Source: Mycobacterium sp. E3251 (lineage in GTDB: Bacteria > Actinomycetota > Actinomycetes > Mycobacteriales > Mycobacteriaceae). From it: a stretch of DNA of 64,000 bases. Below are positions 48,329 to 58,593 of this stretch, piece after piece. Position numbers and translations under genes: made by a program. The notes beneath the pieces were generated by a model. It worked only from the letters and a program-made list of their open reading frames with translations. It ran no database searches and had not been told where the DNA came from. Every line of letters begins with the position of its first letter. The first letter of the stretch is position 1. The DNA lies in contig NZ_LZJF01000027.1 in NCBI RefSeq assembly GCF_001666835.1, positions 16,412-80,411 of the forward strand. Reading direction: 5' to 3'.

Positions 48329-49609
48329 GTGTCCCTTCGTGCCCGCGCCGCGGCCGCCTGGCACATTCTCGGACCCGGGTTTGTCACCGGGTCGTCCGAC
48401 GACGATCCATCGGGCATTCAGACCTATAGCCAGACCGGTGCCCAATTCGGCTACGCCCAGCTGTGGGTGGCCGCATGGACGTACCCGTTCATGGGTGCGA
48501 TCCAAGAAATCTGCGGACGGATCGGCATGGTCACCGGCCGCGGGCTGGCGGCGGTGCTGCGCGAGCACTATTCGCGCCGCGTGCTCTACGTGGCCGTGTC
48601 GCTGCTGTTGGTCGCCAACACGGTCAATGTCGGTGCCGACCTCGGCGCGATGGCGGCAACCGGTCAGTTGCTCGTTCACGCCCCGCTGCTGGCATGGTTG
48701 GCGGTGATCGTCGGGATTTCGCTGGCGCTGCAGATTTCAGTGCCCTACCCGGCTTACGCGCGGTTCCTCAAGTATGTCTGCCTGAGCCTGTTGGCCTACG
48801 TCGTGGCGGCGTTCGTCGTCCACCATCCGTGGTGGCCCACGGTGGCGCTCAGCGCGTTCACACCGCATTTCGAATGGTCGCGCGACTATGCGCTGAACAT
48901 CGTGGCGGTGCTCGGCACCACGATCACGCCCTACTGCTTTTTCTGGGAGGCCGACCAGGAGGCCGAGGAGGATTTCGCCCGCGGGCGGATGAAGTTCTAC
49001 GGCAAGGGCGTCCCGGTTGTGGTCGAAAGCGATATCCGCGGCATGCGCGCCGACACCGCCGTCGGAATGGGCTTCTCCAACATCGTGCAGTTCTTCATCA
49101 TCCTGACCTGCGCGTCCGTGCTGCACCCGGCGGGCGTGGTGTCGGTGGACACCCCCGACCAGGCGGCACTGGCCCTGCGGCCGCTGGCCGGCGATCTGAC
49201 CTATCTGCTGTTCGCGGTGGGGATCATCGGCGTCGGCTTCCTGGCCGTGCCGACGCTGAGCGGCTCGGCCTCCTACGCGCTGTCCGAAGCGCTGGGCTGG
49301 AAAGCGGGCCTGGGCTACACATTCCGCGAGGCGCGCGCCTTCTACGTGGTGATCGCCCTGGCCACGCTCGTGGGCGTGGGGCTGAACTTCATCGGGATTC
49401 CCCCGTTCCGGATGCTGTATTACGCCGCCGCGGTCAATGGCGTGCTTGCCCCGCCCTTGATGGCGATGATCACGCTGGTCGGCAACAACCGGGCAATCAT
49501 GGGGCGGCACACCAACAACGGGTTCGCCAACGTGATGGGATGGGCGATCGTCGCGATCATGGGCGTGTGCGCCCTGGCCCTGATCGCGTCGCTGATCGTC
49601 GGGCCGTGA
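48329..49609 (+). CDS. Divergent NRAMP-like metal ion transporter
   Basis: A 426-residue integral membrane protein of the NRAMP superfamily with about 11 hydrophobic helices. Helix 1 carries DDDPSGIQTYSQTGAQFGY (residues 24-42) in place of the canonical DPGN motif. Helix 6 has TTITPYCFFWEADQ in place of the canonical MPH motif, so the metal-site Met and His are both absent. It therefore belongs with the divergent NRAMP-related carriers rather than classical Mn/Fe transporters such as MntH; the transported ion cannot be assigned. GTG start. It is divergent from the epoxide hydrolase. Confidence 0.87.
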   Translation: MSLRARAAAAWHILGPGFVTGSSDDDPSGIQTYSQTGAQFGYAQLWVAAWTYPFMGAIQEICGRIGMVTGRGLAAVLREHYSRRVLYVAVSLLLVANTVNVGADLGAMAATGQLLVHAPLLAWLAVIVGISLALQISVPYPAYARFLKYVCLSLLAYVVAAFVVHHPWWPTVALSAFTPHFEWSRDYALNIVAVLGTTITPYCFFWEADQEAEEDFARGRMKFYGKGVPVVVESDIRGMRADTAVGMGFSNIVQFFIILTCASVLHPAGVVSVDTPDQAALALRPLAGDLTYLLFAVGIIGVGFLAVPTLSGSASYALSEALGWKAGLGYTFREARAFYVVIALATLVGVGLNFIGIPPFRMLYYAAAVNGVLAPPLMAMITLVGNNRAIMGRHTNNGFANVMGWAIVAIMGVCALALIASLIVGP

Positions 49610-49634
49610 CCAAAATGAATGCCGACGAGTTCGA

Positions 49635-49709
49635 TGGTGGGCGCGGACGGTATCGAACCGCCGACCGCTGGTGTGTAAAACCAGAGCTCTACCACTGAGC
49701 TACGCGCCC
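49635..49709 (-). tRNA. tRNA-Val (anticodon UAC)
   Basis: A complete cloverleaf on the minus strand: acceptor GGGCGCG pairs with CGCGCCC, the D-arm follows as AGCTCAGTGGTAGAGCT, the anticodon stem CTGGT/ACCAG encloses loop TTTACAC (anticodon TAC, valine), and the T-arm contains GTTCGATAC. The discriminator is A and the 3' CCA is encoded. No inserted element is seen at this tRNA. Confidence 0.95.
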
Positions 49710-49755
49710 GTGCCCGAGGCAGGCTACACGCACAACGCCCGAGTACCCAAAACTC

Positions 49756-50217
49756 TCAGCCCCGCAAAGCCGCCAGCGCGTCGGTCCACAGCCGCTGGTT
49801 GCGGGATTCGCCGGGTTGTTTCATCTCCGCGAACCGGATCACGCCGGAACGGTCGATGACGAAGGTGCCGCGGTTGGGGTAGCCGGCCTCGTCGTTGAAT
49901 ACGCCGTAGGCCTGGCTGACCTCTCCGTGCGGCCAGAAGTCTGACAGCACCGGGAACGTGAATCCGCTCTCCAGCGACCAGATCCGGTGCGTGGGCGGCG
50001 GTCCCACCGAGATGGCCAGTGCCGCGCTGTCGTCGTTCTCGAAGTCGGGCAGGTGATCGCGAAGCTGATCCAGCTCGCCCTGGCAGATGCCGGTGAAGGC
50101 CAGCGGGAAGAAGACCAACAGGACGTTCTTGGCGCCGCGGTAGGCGCTCAGGCTGACCCGCTGTTGGTTCTGGTCGCGCAGTGTGAAGTCCGGGGCGGTG
50201 GCGCCGACGGGCAGCAT
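49756..50217 (-). CDS. ahpE: One-cysteine peroxiredoxin AhpE
   Basis: A 153-residue peroxiredoxin, same length as M. tuberculosis AhpE (Rv2238c), reducing peroxides and peroxynitrite. It starts MLPVGATAPDFTLRDQNQQ; the peroxidatic Cys45 is in FPLAFTGICQGE, and the active-site Arg is near NRGTFVIDRSG. No resolving cysteine is present. The ATG overlaps the stop of the upstream DUF3052 gene (ATGA). Immediately downstream lies tRNA-Val. Confidence 0.95.
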   Translation of the reverse strand: MLPVGATAPDFTLRDQNQQRVSLSAYRGAKNVLLVFFPLAFTGICQGELDQLRDHLPDFENDDSAALAISVGPPPTHRIWSLESGFTFPVLSDFWPHGEVSQAYGVFNDEAGYPNRGTFVIDRSGVIRFAEMKQPGESRNQRLWTDALAALRG

Positions 50218-50639
50218 CAACGCTTCCCGGCTCGGGACTTCGGCTGCACCAGTCGGCTGGCGCTCCAGTCGCCCAGGTTGACCGAGGAGGTCGGCATCAG
50301 GCCGGCGGTGGGAGCGGCCTCGGCGATCTCGGCGGGCAGCACGTGGCCGGGCTTGCCGGTCTTGGGCGTCAGCACCCAGATCACGCCGTCCTCGGCCAGC
50401 GGGCCGATCGCGTCCATCAGGGTGTCGACCAGGTCGCCGTCCCCGTCGCGCCACCACAGCAGGACGACGTCGACCACCTCGTCGGTGTCCTCGTCGAGCA
50501 ACTCGGCGCCGCACGCGTCCTCCACGTCAGCGCGGATTTCGTCGTCGGCGTCCTCGTCCCAGCCCCATTCCTGGACAACTTGGTCTCGTTGGATGCCCAG
50601 TTTGCGAGCGTAGCTCGAGGCGTTATCCGCCGCGACCAC
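50217..50639 (-). CDS. DUF3052 family protein (Rv2239c-like)
   Basis: A 140-residue acidic, conserved actinobacterial protein of the DUF3052 family, with segments KLGIQRDQVVQEWGWDEDAD and VDVVLLWWRDGDGDLVDTLM. The GTG start follows a perfect AAGGAGG ribosome-binding site. It overlaps ahpE by four bases at its stop, so they form an operon. Function unknown. Confidence 0.92.
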   Translation of the reverse strand: MVAADNASSYARKLGIQRDQVVQEWGWDEDADDEIRADVEDACGAELLDEDTDEVVDVVLLWWRDGDGDLVDTLMDAIGPLAEDGVIWVLTPKTGKPGHVLPAEIAEAAPTAGLMPTSSVNLGDWSASRLVQPKSRAGKR

Positions 50640-50731
50640 CGTGGAGCCTCCTTAAACCGTCCAGCGCCGTGCGATGGGGATTATCGTCGCACAGCCTCAA
50701 CCGCGTCGACACCCGCGCCTCACGAGGCGCC

Positions 50732-51313
50732 TCAGAAGGACGCCAGGCAAAGTTTGAGTGCCTTCGTCTTGGCGTCGTTGAGCCGGTCCACCCGCCGGTT
50801 GAATTCCCCCGTCGCCGCGTGGGTGCCGATCGCGTTGGCCACCCCGCGGGCCGCGTCGATATACGAGTTGAACGCGTCCTTCAGCTGCTGGGACAGCGCA
50901 TCGTTGAAGCTGTTGCTGACCGTGTCGGCGCTGTTGTTCAGCGCGTCGATGGCGGGGCCCTCCGTGGGACCGGTGCCGCGGCCCGCGTTGAACGCGCCGA
51001 CGAAGATGTTCACCTTGTCGATCGCGTCCTTGCTCGTCGTGGCCAGGTTGTCGCACGAGGTGCGCACCGCCCGGGTGGTCAGCGACTGCTGCCGCTGCGA
51101 CTCGCGGACCCGCGAGGTCGCCGACGACGCGGACACCGACGCGGACACCGACTGCCGATAAGCCGGGGCCACCTGCGTGTCGGGTCCGGCCGTGCCGTTG
51201 GTGACGGTGGTACACCCCACGATCCCCATCAGCGTCGCCGCGATACACCCGAGCGCCAGAGCGCCTCGCCTGGGAAAGCTCCCCGCAAGTACGGCACGCC
51301 ATCCGATGAGCAC
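50732..51313 (-). CDS. Putative lipoprotein (Rv2240c-like)
   Basis: A 193-residue exported protein. The N-terminal hydrophobic stretch ([20 protein letters not shown]) ends in the lipobox IVGC, giving a probable lipidated Cys near residue 34. The mature part is helical, rich in Ala, Ser and Thr, with a C-terminal cysteine near the end (KLCLASF). It corresponds by position to M. tuberculosis Rv2240c. It is divergent from aceE across about 185 bp. Function unknown. Confidence 0.83.
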   Translation of the reverse strand: MLIGWRAVLAGSFPRRGALALGCIAATLMGIVGCTTVTNGTAGPDTQVAPAYRQSVSASVSASSATSRVRESQRQQSLTTRAVRTSCDNLATTSKDAIDKVNIFVGAFNAGRGTGPTEGPAIDALNNSADTVSNSFNDALSQQLKDAFNSYIDAARGVANAIGTHAATGEFNRRVDRLNDAKTKALKLCLASF

Positions 51314-51498
51314 GGCTCCTGACGTTACCGGTTGGCTTTGCCGATCGTCCCGCTACGCACGAGTTCGTGTCGGCCGGGTGAACCCGTGCCAGCTACCCGA
51401 CGTCGGCTAGCCCCGCCAGACGCCGGTGCGGCACGATAGAGGGAGACGGTGCGCAGCACCCCGAGGGCACAAGCCCCGCCAACTACAGGAGCAGTGCG

Positions 51499-54291
51499 TT
51501 GACAACCGAGTTCGCACGCCACGATCTGGCCAAAACCCCTAGCAGCGCAAGCGAACCCGACCGCGTTCGGGTGATTCGCGAAGGCGTCGCGTCGTACCTG
51601 CCCGACATCGACCCCGAAGAGACCTCGGAGTGGCTGGAGTCGTTCGACGAACTGCTGGAGCGCTCCGGGCCGGCGCGGGCGCGGTACCTGATGCTGCGGC
51701 TGCTGGAACGGGCCGGCGACCAGCGCGTGGCCATCCCGTCACTCACGTCAACCGATTACGTCAACACGATCCCGACGGAACTGGAACCGTGGTTCCCCGG
51801 CGACGAGGACGTCGAACGGCGCTTCCGGGCGTGGATCCGGTGGAACGCCGCCATCATGGTGCACCGCGCCCAGCGCCCGGGAGTCGGCGTGGGCGGCCAC
51901 ATTTCGACCTACGCCTCGTCGGCCGCGCTGTACGAGGTCGGCTTCAACCACTTCTTCCGGGGCAAATCGCATCCCGGCGGCGGCGACCAGATTTTCATCC
52001 AGGGCCACGCGTCCCCCGGGATTTATGCGCGCGCGTTCCTCGAAGGGCGGCTCAGCGAGGATCGGCTCGATGGCTTCCGCCAGGAACACAGCCATGCCGG
52101 CGGTGGGCTGCCGTCCTACCCGCACCCGCGCCTGATGCCCGACTTCTGGGAGTTCCCCACCGTGTCCATGGGCCTGGGCCCGCTCAACGCCATCTACCAG
52201 GCGCGGTTCAACCACTACCTGCACGACCGGGGCATCAAGGACACCTCCGACCAGCACGTGTGGTGCTTCCTGGGCGACGGTGAGATGGACGAGCCGGAGA
52301 GCCGCGGGCTGGCGCACGTCGGGGCGCTCGAGGGCCTGGACAACCTGACGTTCGTCATCAACTGCAACCTGCAGCGCCTCGACGGGCCGGTGCGCGGGAA
52401 CGGCAAGATCATCCAGGAACTGGAGTCGTTCTTCCGCGGGGCGGGATGGAACGTCATCAAGGTGGTCTGGGGCCGCGAGTGGGACGCCCTGCTGCACGCC
52501 GACCGCGACGGCGCGCTGGTGAACCTGATGAACACCACCCCGGACGGCGACTACCAGACATATAAGGCCAACGACGGCGCCTACGTGCGCGACCACTTCT
52601 TCGGGCGCGACCCGCGCACCAAGGCGCTCGTCGAGAACATGACCGATTCCGAGATCTGGAATCTCAAGCGCGGCGGCCACGACTACCGCAAGGTGTACGC
52701 CGCCTACCGCGCCGCCGTCGACCACAAGGGCCAGCCAACGGTGATCCTGGCCAAGACCATCAAGGGCTACTCGCTGGGCGCGCACTTCCAGGGCCGCAAC
52801 GCCACGCACCAGATGAAAAAGCTTGCGCTGGAAGACCTTAAGTGGTTCCGCGACTCCATGCGGATCCCGATCAGCGACGCGCAGCTGGACGAGGACCCCT
52901 ACCTGCCGCCCTACTACCACCCCGGCCCTGACGCGCCGGAGATCCGCTACATGCTCGACCGTCGCCGCACCCTCGGCGGCTTTCTGCCCGAGCGCCGCAC
53001 CAAGGCCAAGGCGCTCAAGCTGCCCGGGCGCGAGATCTACTCCGCGCTGAAGAAGGGCTCGGGCACCCAGGAGGTCGCCACCACCATGGCGACCGTGCGC
53101 ACCTTCAAGGAAGTGTTGCGGGACAAGGAGGTTGGCCCGCGAATCGTGCCGATCATTCCCGACGAGGCGCGCACGTTCGGCATGGACTCGTGGTTCCCGT
53201 CGCTGAAGATCTACAACCGCCTCGGCCAGCTGTACACCGCCGTCGACGCGGAGCTGATGCTGGCTTACAAGGAAAGCGAAGTCGGGCAGATCCTGCACGA
53301 GGGCATCAACGAGGCGGGCTCGGTGGGCTCGTTCATCGCGGCCGGCACGTCATATGCGACGCACAACGAGCCGATGATCCCGATCTACATCTTCTATTCG
53401 ATGTTCGGCTTCCAGCGCACCGGCGACGGGCTGTGGGCCGCGGCCGACCAGATGACCCGCGGCTTCCTGCTCGGGGCCACCGCGGGGCGCACCACGCTGA
53501 CCGGCGAGGGTCTGCAGCACGCCGACGGCCATTCGCTGCTGCTTGCCAGCACCAACCCGGCGGTGGTCGCCTACGACCCGGCCTTCGCCTACGAGATCGC
53601 CTACATCGTCGAAAGCGGGCTGGCGCGGATGTTCGGGGACAACCCCGAAGACGTGTACTTCTACATCACCGTCTACAACGAGCCGTACGTGCAGCCGCCG
53701 GAGCCGGAGAACTTCGATCCGGAGGGCGTGTTGCGGGGCATCTACCGCTACCGCGCCGCCACCGAACAGCGCGCGAACACCGCCCAGATCCTGGCCTCGG
53801 GCGTCGCCATGCCGGACGCGCTGCGGGCGGCCGAGATGCTGGCCGCCGAGTGGGACGTCGCCGCCGACGTCTGGTCGGTGACCAGCTGGGGCGAACTCAA
53901 CCGCGACGGCGTGGCCGTCGAGAGGGCGAAGCTGCGTCACCCCGACCGGCCCGCCGGGACCGCCTACGTCACCCAGGCCCTGTCGAACGCCGCCGGCCCG
54001 GTGATCGCCGTGTCGGACTGGATGCGCGCCGTCCCCGAGCAGATCCGGCCATGGGTGCCCGGCACCTTCGTCACCCTGGGCACCGACGGGTTCGGTTTCT
54101 CGGACACCCGGCCCGCCGCGCGCCGCTATTTCAACACCGACGCCGAGTCGCAGGTGGTCGCGGTGCTGGAAGCGTTGGCGCGCGACGGCGAAATCGACCC
54201 CTCGGTTCCGGTCGCGGCCGCCCGCCAGTACAAGATCGATGACGTGCAGGCCGCCCGCGGGCAGAGCGCCGAGGCGGGGACGGCCACGTAG
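51499..54291 (+). CDS. aceE: Pyruvate dehydrogenase E1 component, AceE
   Basis: A homodimeric-type E1 of the pyruvate dehydrogenase complex, 930 residues, starting [13 protein letters not shown] behind TTG with AGGAG upstream. TPP-binding segments include [15 protein letters not shown] and a later [19 protein letters not shown]; the transketolase-like middle and C-terminal domains have [20 protein letters not shown] and [19 protein letters not shown]. It decarboxylates pyruvate and passes the acetyl group to DlaT, encoded about 47 kb upstream in this window. Orthologue of Rv2241. Confidence 0.96.
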   Translation: MTTEFARHDLAKTPSSASEPDRVRVIREGVASYLPDIDPEETSEWLESFDELLERSGPARARYLMLRLLERAGDQRVAIPSLTSTDYVNTIPTELEPWFPGDEDVERRFRAWIRWNAAIMVHRAQRPGVGVGGHISTYASSAALYEVGFNHFFRGKSHPGGGDQIFIQGHASPGIYARAFLEGRLSEDRLDGFRQEHSHAGGGLPSYPHPRLMPDFWEFPTVSMGLGPLNAIYQARFNHYLHDRGIKDTSDQHVWCFLGDGEMDEPESRGLAHVGALEGLDNLTFVINCNLQRLDGPVRGNGKIIQELESFFRGAGWNVIKVVWGREWDALLHADRDGALVNLMNTTPDGDYQTYKANDGAYVRDHFFGRDPRTKALVENMTDSEIWNLKRGGHDYRKVYAAYRAAVDHKGQPTVILAKTIKGYSLGAHFQGRNATHQMKKLALEDLKWFRDSMRIPISDAQLDEDPYLPPYYHPGPDAPEIRYMLDRRRTLGGFLPERRTKAKALKLPGREIYSALKKGSGTQEVATTMATVRTFKEVLRDKEVGPRIVPIIPDEARTFGMDSWFPSLKIYNRLGQLYTAVDAELMLAYKESEVGQILHEGINEAGSVGSFIAAGTSYATHNEPMIPIYIFYSMFGFQRTGDGLWAAADQMTRGFLLGATAGRTTLTGEGLQHADGHSLLLASTNPAVVAYDPAFAYEIAYIVESGLARMFGDNPEDVYFYITVYNEPYVQPPEPENFDPEGVLRGIYRYRAATEQRANTAQILASGVAMPDALRAAEMLAAEWDVAADVWSVTSWGELNRDGVAVERAKLRHPDRPAGTAYVTQALSNAAGPVIAVSDWMRAVPEQIRPWVPGTFVTLGTDGFGFSDTRPAARRYFNTDAESQVVAVLEALARDGEIDPSVPVAAARQYKIDDVQAARGQSAEAGTAT

Positions 54292-54306
54292 CGGGGTTTC
54301 GCTGGG

Positions 54307-54398
54307 ACGCGAGCGCCCGGCCAGCCGGGCGGCGGGACGTGAGCATGCGGCCAGCCGCACATTCGGCGTCGAGCGTGCGGCTGGCCGCACACTCGACC
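54307..54398. repeat. Three tandem hairpin-forming intergenic repeats
   Basis: Three successive units of about 31 bp in the aceE-mabR gap, each with a GACG/CGTC-GAGC-type lead and a short palindrome: GCCCGGC-CA-GCCGGGC (54315-54330), TGCGGC-CA-GCCGCA (54346-54359) and GTGCGGC-TG-GCCGCAC (54375-54390). The copies are related but not identical. They may act as a transcription stop after aceE or be a dispersed mycobacterial repeat. Confidence 0.65.
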
Positions 54399-54464
54399 GC
54401 GGCGCACAGCGCACCTCGCCGACGCTTTGGCGGTAACTTCCAAAAAGTGGCGTAGGTTTTAGGG

Positions 54465-55793
54465 GTGAATGACAACCCGTTCGCCGGCCCCTTCGCCAAG
54501 CAGCCCCGGTCGCCGCTCGAACTTCTGGACACCGTGCCGGATTCGGTCCTGCGCCGGTTGAAGCAGTACTCCGGCCGGCTGGCCACCGAGGCGGTCTCGG
54601 TGATGCAGGACCGGTTGCCGTTCTTTGCCGACCTGGAGGCCTCCCAGCGGGCCAGCGTCGCCCTGGTGGTGCAAACGGCGATCAACAACTTCGTCGAATG
54701 GATGCAGGACCCCCACAGCAACGTCAGCTACACCGCGCAGGCCTTCGAGCTGGTGCCCCAGGACCTCGCCCGCCGGATCGCGTTGCGGCACAGCGTGGAC
54801 ATGGTGCGCGTCACCATGGAGTTCTTCGAAGAGGTGCTGCCGCTGGTGGCCCGCTCCGAAGAGCAGCTGACCGCCCTGACCGTGGGCGTCCTGAAGTACA
54901 GCCGCGACCTGGCCTTCACCTCGGCCTCGGCCTACGCGAACGCGGCCGAGGCGCGCGGCACCTGGGACAGCCGGATGGAGGCCAGCGTCGTCGACGCGGT
55001 GGTCCGCGGCGACACCGGCCCGGAGCTGTTGTCCCGGGCCGCGGCGCTCAACTGGGACACCACCGCCCCCGCGACGGTCGTGGTCGGGGTCCCCGCGCCG
55101 GGCCCCGGCGGATCGACGGGACCGGGCGACGACCAGCGGGCCAGCCAGCACGTCCGCGACATCGCCGCCCGGCACGGCCGCGCCGCCCTCACCGATGTGC
55201 ACGGCACCTGGCTGGTCGCTGTCGTATCGGGCCAACTGTCGCCCACCGACAAATTCCTCGGCGACTTGCTGGAGGCGTTCTCCGACGGCCCGGTGGTCAT
55301 CGGGCCGACGGCGCCCATGCTGACCGCGGCCTACCACAGCGCCAGCGAGGCGATCTCCGGGATGAACGCCGTCGGCGGCTGGCGGGGGGCGCCCCGCCCC
55401 GTGCCGGCGCGCGAACTCCTGCCCGAACGCGCCCTGATGGGGGACGCCTCGGCGATCGTGGCGTTGCACACCGACGTCATGGGGCCGTTGGCCGCGGCGG
55501 GCCCCACGCTCATCGAGACCCTTGACGCTTACTTAGATTGTGGCGGCGCGATTGAAGCTTGTGCCAGAAAGTTGTTCGTTCATCCAAACACCGTCCGCTA
55601 CCGGCTCAAGCGGGTCACCGACTTCACGGGGCGCGATCCCACGCAGCCCCGCGACGCGTATGTGCTGCGAGTGGCGGCGACGGTTGGCCAGCTCAACTAC
55701 CCCACCGCTCCCGCTAGCGTCGGCACCAACGCGATGCCGCCGGTTCCGCTGCCGGTCAGGGCCGCTATTGGGGGTCAATCCGAGGCACAGTGA
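54465..55793 (+). CDS. mabR: FAS-II transcriptional regulator MabR
   Basis: A 442-residue PucR/CdaR-type regulator, orthologue of Rv2242 (MabR), which is known to control the fabD-acpM-kasA-kasB-accD6 operon that follows here. The N-terminal about 170 residues are a helical sensor region; the C-terminal helix-turn-helix (about 370-405) is LDCGGAIEACARKLF and HPNTVRYRLKRVTDFTG. The GTG at 54465 follows a GTTTTAGGG purine run. A MabR-like palindrome lies between its stop and fabD. Confidence 0.92.
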   Translation: MNDNPFAGPFAKQPRSPLELLDTVPDSVLRRLKQYSGRLATEAVSVMQDRLPFFADLEASQRASVALVVQTAINNFVEWMQDPHSNVSYTAQAFELVPQDLARRIALRHSVDMVRVTMEFFEEVLPLVARSEEQLTALTVGVLKYSRDLAFTSASAYANAAEARGTWDSRMEASVVDAVVRGDTGPELLSRAAALNWDTTAPATVVVGVPAPGPGGSTGPGDDQRASQHVRDIAARHGRAALTDVHGTWLVAVVSGQLSPTDKFLGDLLEAFSDGPVVIGPTAPMLTAAYHSASEAISGMNAVGGWRGAPRPVPARELLPERALMGDASAIVALHTDVMGPLAAAGPTLIETLDAYLDCGGAIEACARKLFVHPNTVRYRLKRVTDFTGRDPTQPRDAYVLRVAATVGQLNYPTAPASVGTNAMPPVPLPVRAAIGGQSEAQ

Positions 55794-55843
55794 CCCAGGC
55801 CACAGATCGCGGCGCGGTATCGAACATGTAGCTTACGGAGCTA

Positions 55844-55864
55844 TTTTGTGGGGACTACACAAAA
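55844..55864. promoter_or_regulatory. MabR-type operator upstream of fabD
   Basis: A perfect inverted repeat TTTTGTG-N7-CACAAAA lies 66 bp upstream of the fabD GTG. It agrees in position and in the TTTTGT/ACAAAA arms with the MabR-binding region described upstream of the mycobacterial FAS-II operon. A CATAAT hexamer at 55880-55885 may be the -10 element. Confidence 0.7.
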
Positions 55865-55930
55865 ACCTAAGACGAGGTTCATAATCTGTTACACCCGCCA
55901 AAACCGTTTCCACAGTGTTCTCTTAAACAC

Positions 55931-56839
55931 GTGATCGCATTGCTTGCGCCCGGACAGGGTTCGCAGACCGAGGGGATGCTCTCGCCGTGGCTCGACCTGC
56001 CGGGTGCCGCGGACCAGCTCGACCTGTGGTCGAAGGCCAGCGGCCTCGACCTGGTCCGGCTGGGCACCACCGCGTCGACCGAGGAGATCACCGACACCGC
56101 GGTCACCCAGCCCCTGGTCGTGGCGGCCACCCTGCTGGCCCACCAGGAGCTCACCAAGCGCGGCCTGCTGTCGTCCGCGGAACTCATCGTGGCCGGCCAC
56201 TCCGTCGGCGAGATCGCGGCCTACGCGATCGCCGGTGTGATGGCCGCCGATGACGCCGTCGCGCTGGCCGCCACCCGCGGCGCCGAAATGGCCAAGGCCT
56301 GTGCCATCGAGCCGACCGGCATGTCCGCGGTGCTCGGCGGTGACGAGGCCGAGGTGTTGGCCCGCCTCGAGCAGCTCGACCTGTTCCCCGCCAACCGCAA
56401 CGCCGTCGGCCAGATCGTCGCCGCCGGCCCGCTGACGGCGCTGGAGAAGCTGGCCGAGGACCCGCCGGCCAAGGCCCGCGTCCGCGCCCTCGGGGTGGCC
56501 GGGGCGTTCCACACCAAGTACATGGCTCCGGCCCTCGACCGCTACGCCGCCGCGGCAGCCGCGGTCGCGACCGCCGAGCCCACCGCCACGCTGCTGTCCA
56601 ACCGCGACGGGCAGCCCGTCGCCTCGGCGGCGGCGGCGATGGACGCGCTGGTCGCTCAGCTCACCCAGCCGGTGCGCTGGGACCTGTGCACGGCCACCAT
56701 GCGTGACCGGGAAATCACGGCGGCGGTGGAGTTCCCCCCTGCGGGCACTCTGACCGGAATCGCCAAACGCGAACTTCGGGGGGTTACGACCCGCGCCGTC
56801 AAAGCACCCGCAGACCTGGACGCACTGGCCGAACTCTAA
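55931..56839 (+). CDS. fabD: Malonyl-CoA:ACP transacylase FabD
   Basis: First gene of the FAS-II operon, 302 residues. It loads malonyl groups onto AcpM. The active-site serine is residue 91 in GHSVGE and the catalytic His is about residue 194 in GAFHTKYM; APGQGSQTEGM is the N-terminal signature. It starts with GTG behind the MabR-type operator. Orthologue of Rv2243. Confidence 0.96.
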   Translation: MIALLAPGQGSQTEGMLSPWLDLPGAADQLDLWSKASGLDLVRLGTTASTEEITDTAVTQPLVVAATLLAHQELTKRGLLSSAELIVAGHSVGEIAAYAIAGVMAADDAVALAATRGAEMAKACAIEPTGMSAVLGGDEAEVLARLEQLDLFPANRNAVGQIVAAGPLTALEKLAEDPPAKARVRALGVAGAFHTKYMAPALDRYAAAAAAVATAEPTATLLSNRDGQPVASAAAAMDALVAQLTQPVRWDLCTATMRDREITAAVEFPPAGTLTGIAKRELRGVTTRAVKAPADLDALAEL

Positions 56840-56920
56840 AAGCCGCTTCCAGTACAACCACATACCGCTCTAAAGAACATTCTGTTCGATCAACACAACA
56901 CATTACGAAGGGAAGAGGCT

Positions 56921-57265
56921 GTGGCCGTCACTCAAGAAGAAATCATTGCCGGTATTGCGGAGATCATCGAAGAGGTCACCGGTATCGAGCCGTCCGAGGT
57001 CACCCCGGAGAAGTCGTTCGTCGACGACCTGGACATCGACTCGCTGTCGATGGTTGAGATCGCGGTGCAGACCGAGGACAAGTACGGCGTGAAGATCCCG
57101 GACGAGGACCTCGCCGGTCTGCGCACCGTCGGTGACGTCGTCGCCTACATCCAGAAGCTCGAGGAAGAAGACCCCGAAGCCGCCGCAGCGCTGCGCGCCA
57201 AGCTGGAGTCGGAGAACCCCGACGCCGTTGCCAACGTCAAGGCGAGGCTGGAAGCGGACAAGTGA
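56921..57265 (+). CDS. acpM: Meromycolate acyl carrier protein AcpM
   Basis: A 114-residue acyl carrier protein with the phosphopantetheine attachment Ser41 in [11 protein letters not shown]. Unlike E. coli ACP it has a C-terminal extension of about 30 acidic residues ([19 protein letters not shown]), typical of AcpM. It carries the growing meromycolate chain between FabD, KasA, KasB and the other FAS-II enzymes. GTG start after GGGAAGAGG. Its stop overlaps the kasA start by four bases (GTGA). Confidence 0.96.
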   Translation: MAVTQEEIIAGIAEIIEEVTGIEPSEVTPEKSFVDDLDIDSLSMVEIAVQTEDKYGVKIPDEDLAGLRTVGDVVAYIQKLEEEDPEAAAALRAKLESENPDAVANVKARLEADK

Positions 57266-58512
57266 GCAAGCCTTCCACTGCCAATGGCGGTTACCCCAGC
57301 GTTGTGGTAACCGCCGTCACGGCGACGACATCGATCGCGCCGGACATCGAGAGCACGTGGAAGGGTCTGTTGGCCGGCGAAAGCGGCATCCACGTACTCG
57401 AAGACGAGTTCGTCACCAAGTGGGACCTGCCCGTCAAGATTGGCGGTCACCTCAAGGAGCCCATCGACGAGCACATGAGCAGGCTCGACCTGCGGCGTAT
57501 GTCCTACGTCCAACGGTTGGCCAAGATGCTCAGCACTCAGCTCTGGGAATCCGCCGGCAGCCCGGAGGTCGACCCCGACCGGTTCTCGGTCGTGGTCGGC
57601 ACCGGTCTGGGTGGCGCCGAGCGGATCGTGGAGAGCTACGACCTGATGAACGAGGGTGGCCCCCGCAAGGTGTCGCCGCTGGCCGTTCAGATGATCATGC
57701 CCAACGGCGCCGCGGCGGTGGTGGGCCTGCAGCTGGGCGCCCGGGCCGGGGTGATCACCCCGGTGTCGGCGTGCTCGTCCGGCTCGGAGGCGATCGCGCA
57801 CGCGTGGCGCCAGATCGCAATGGGTGACGCCGACTTCGCCGTCTGCGGCGGTGTCGAGGGTCCCATCGAGGCGCTGCCCATCGCGGCGTTCTCCATGATG
57901 CGGGCCATGTCCACTCGCAACGACGAGCCCGAGCGTGCATCGAGGCCGTTCGACAAGGACCGCGACGGCTTCGTGTTCGGTGAGGCCGGGGCCTTGATGA
58001 TCATCGAGACCGAAGAGCACGCCAAGGCCCGCGGCGCCAAGCCGCTGGCCCGGTTGATGGGTGCCGGCATCACGTCGGACGCGTTCCACATGGTCGCGCC
58101 GGCGGCGGACGGCGTGCGCGCCGGCCGGGCGATGCAACGGTCACTCGAGTTGGCTGGCTTGTCCCCCAAGGACATTGACCACGTCAACGCCCACGGGACG
58201 GCGACGCCGATCGGCGACACAGCCGAGGCGAACGCCATCCGGGTCGCCGGCTGCGAGCAAGCAGCGGTGTACGCGCCGAAGTCGGCGCTGGGCCACTCCA
58301 TCGGCGCGGTCGGCGCGCTGGAATCTGTTCTCACGGTATTGAGCCTTCGGGACGGCGTGATACCGCCAACACTGAATTACGAAACGCCAGACCCTGAGAT
58401 CGACCTTGATGTTGTCGCGGGCGAACCTCGCTACGGCGATTTCCGTTACGCGATCAACAACTCGTTCGGCTTCGGTGGTCACAACGTGGCGCTCGCCTTC
58501 GGGCGGTACTGA
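57262..58512 (+). CDS. kasA: Beta-ketoacyl-ACP synthase I, KasA
   Basis: A 416-residue condensing enzyme of mycolic acid elongation (Rv2245). The catalytic triad is intact: Cys171 in VSACSSGS, His311 in NAHGTATP and His345 in LGHSIGAVG. The end [14 protein letters not shown] is typical. KasA performs the earlier elongation rounds. It starts with GTG overlapping acpM and is followed by kasB after 81 bp. Confidence 0.97.
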   Translation: MSKPSTANGGYPSVVVTAVTATTSIAPDIESTWKGLLAGESGIHVLEDEFVTKWDLPVKIGGHLKEPIDEHMSRLDLRRMSYVQRLAKMLSTQLWESAGSPEVDPDRFSVVVGTGLGGAERIVESYDLMNEGGPRKVSPLAVQMIMPNGAAAVVGLQLGARAGVITPVSACSSGSEAIAHAWRQIAMGDADFAVCGGVEGPIEALPIAAFSMMRAMSTRNDEPERASRPFDKDRDGFVFGEAGALMIIETEEHAKARGAKPLARLMGAGITSDAFHMVAPAADGVRAGRAMQRSLELAGLSPKDIDHVNAHGTATPIGDTAEANAIRVAGCEQAAVYAPKSALGHSIGAVGALESVLTVLSLRDGVIPPTLNYETPDPEIDLDVVAGEPRYGDFRYAINNSFGFGGHNVALAFGRY

Positions 58513-58593
58513 GCACGATGTCCGGTGACGACGCGGGCCGCAAGCGGCCCGAGGAGGAACCGGACAAGTACGGAAGGAACGTTCGCAAGACCC

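Noticed and set aside
49635..49709. tRNA-Val as an integration hotspot
   Set aside because: Flanking genes follow the backbone order and no partial tRNA duplicate is seen nearby.
58525..58593. N-terminal extension of KasB by 23 residues
   Set aside because: The extra residues are basic and unlike KasA/KasB N-termini; the internal ATG at 58594 aligns with the known protein.
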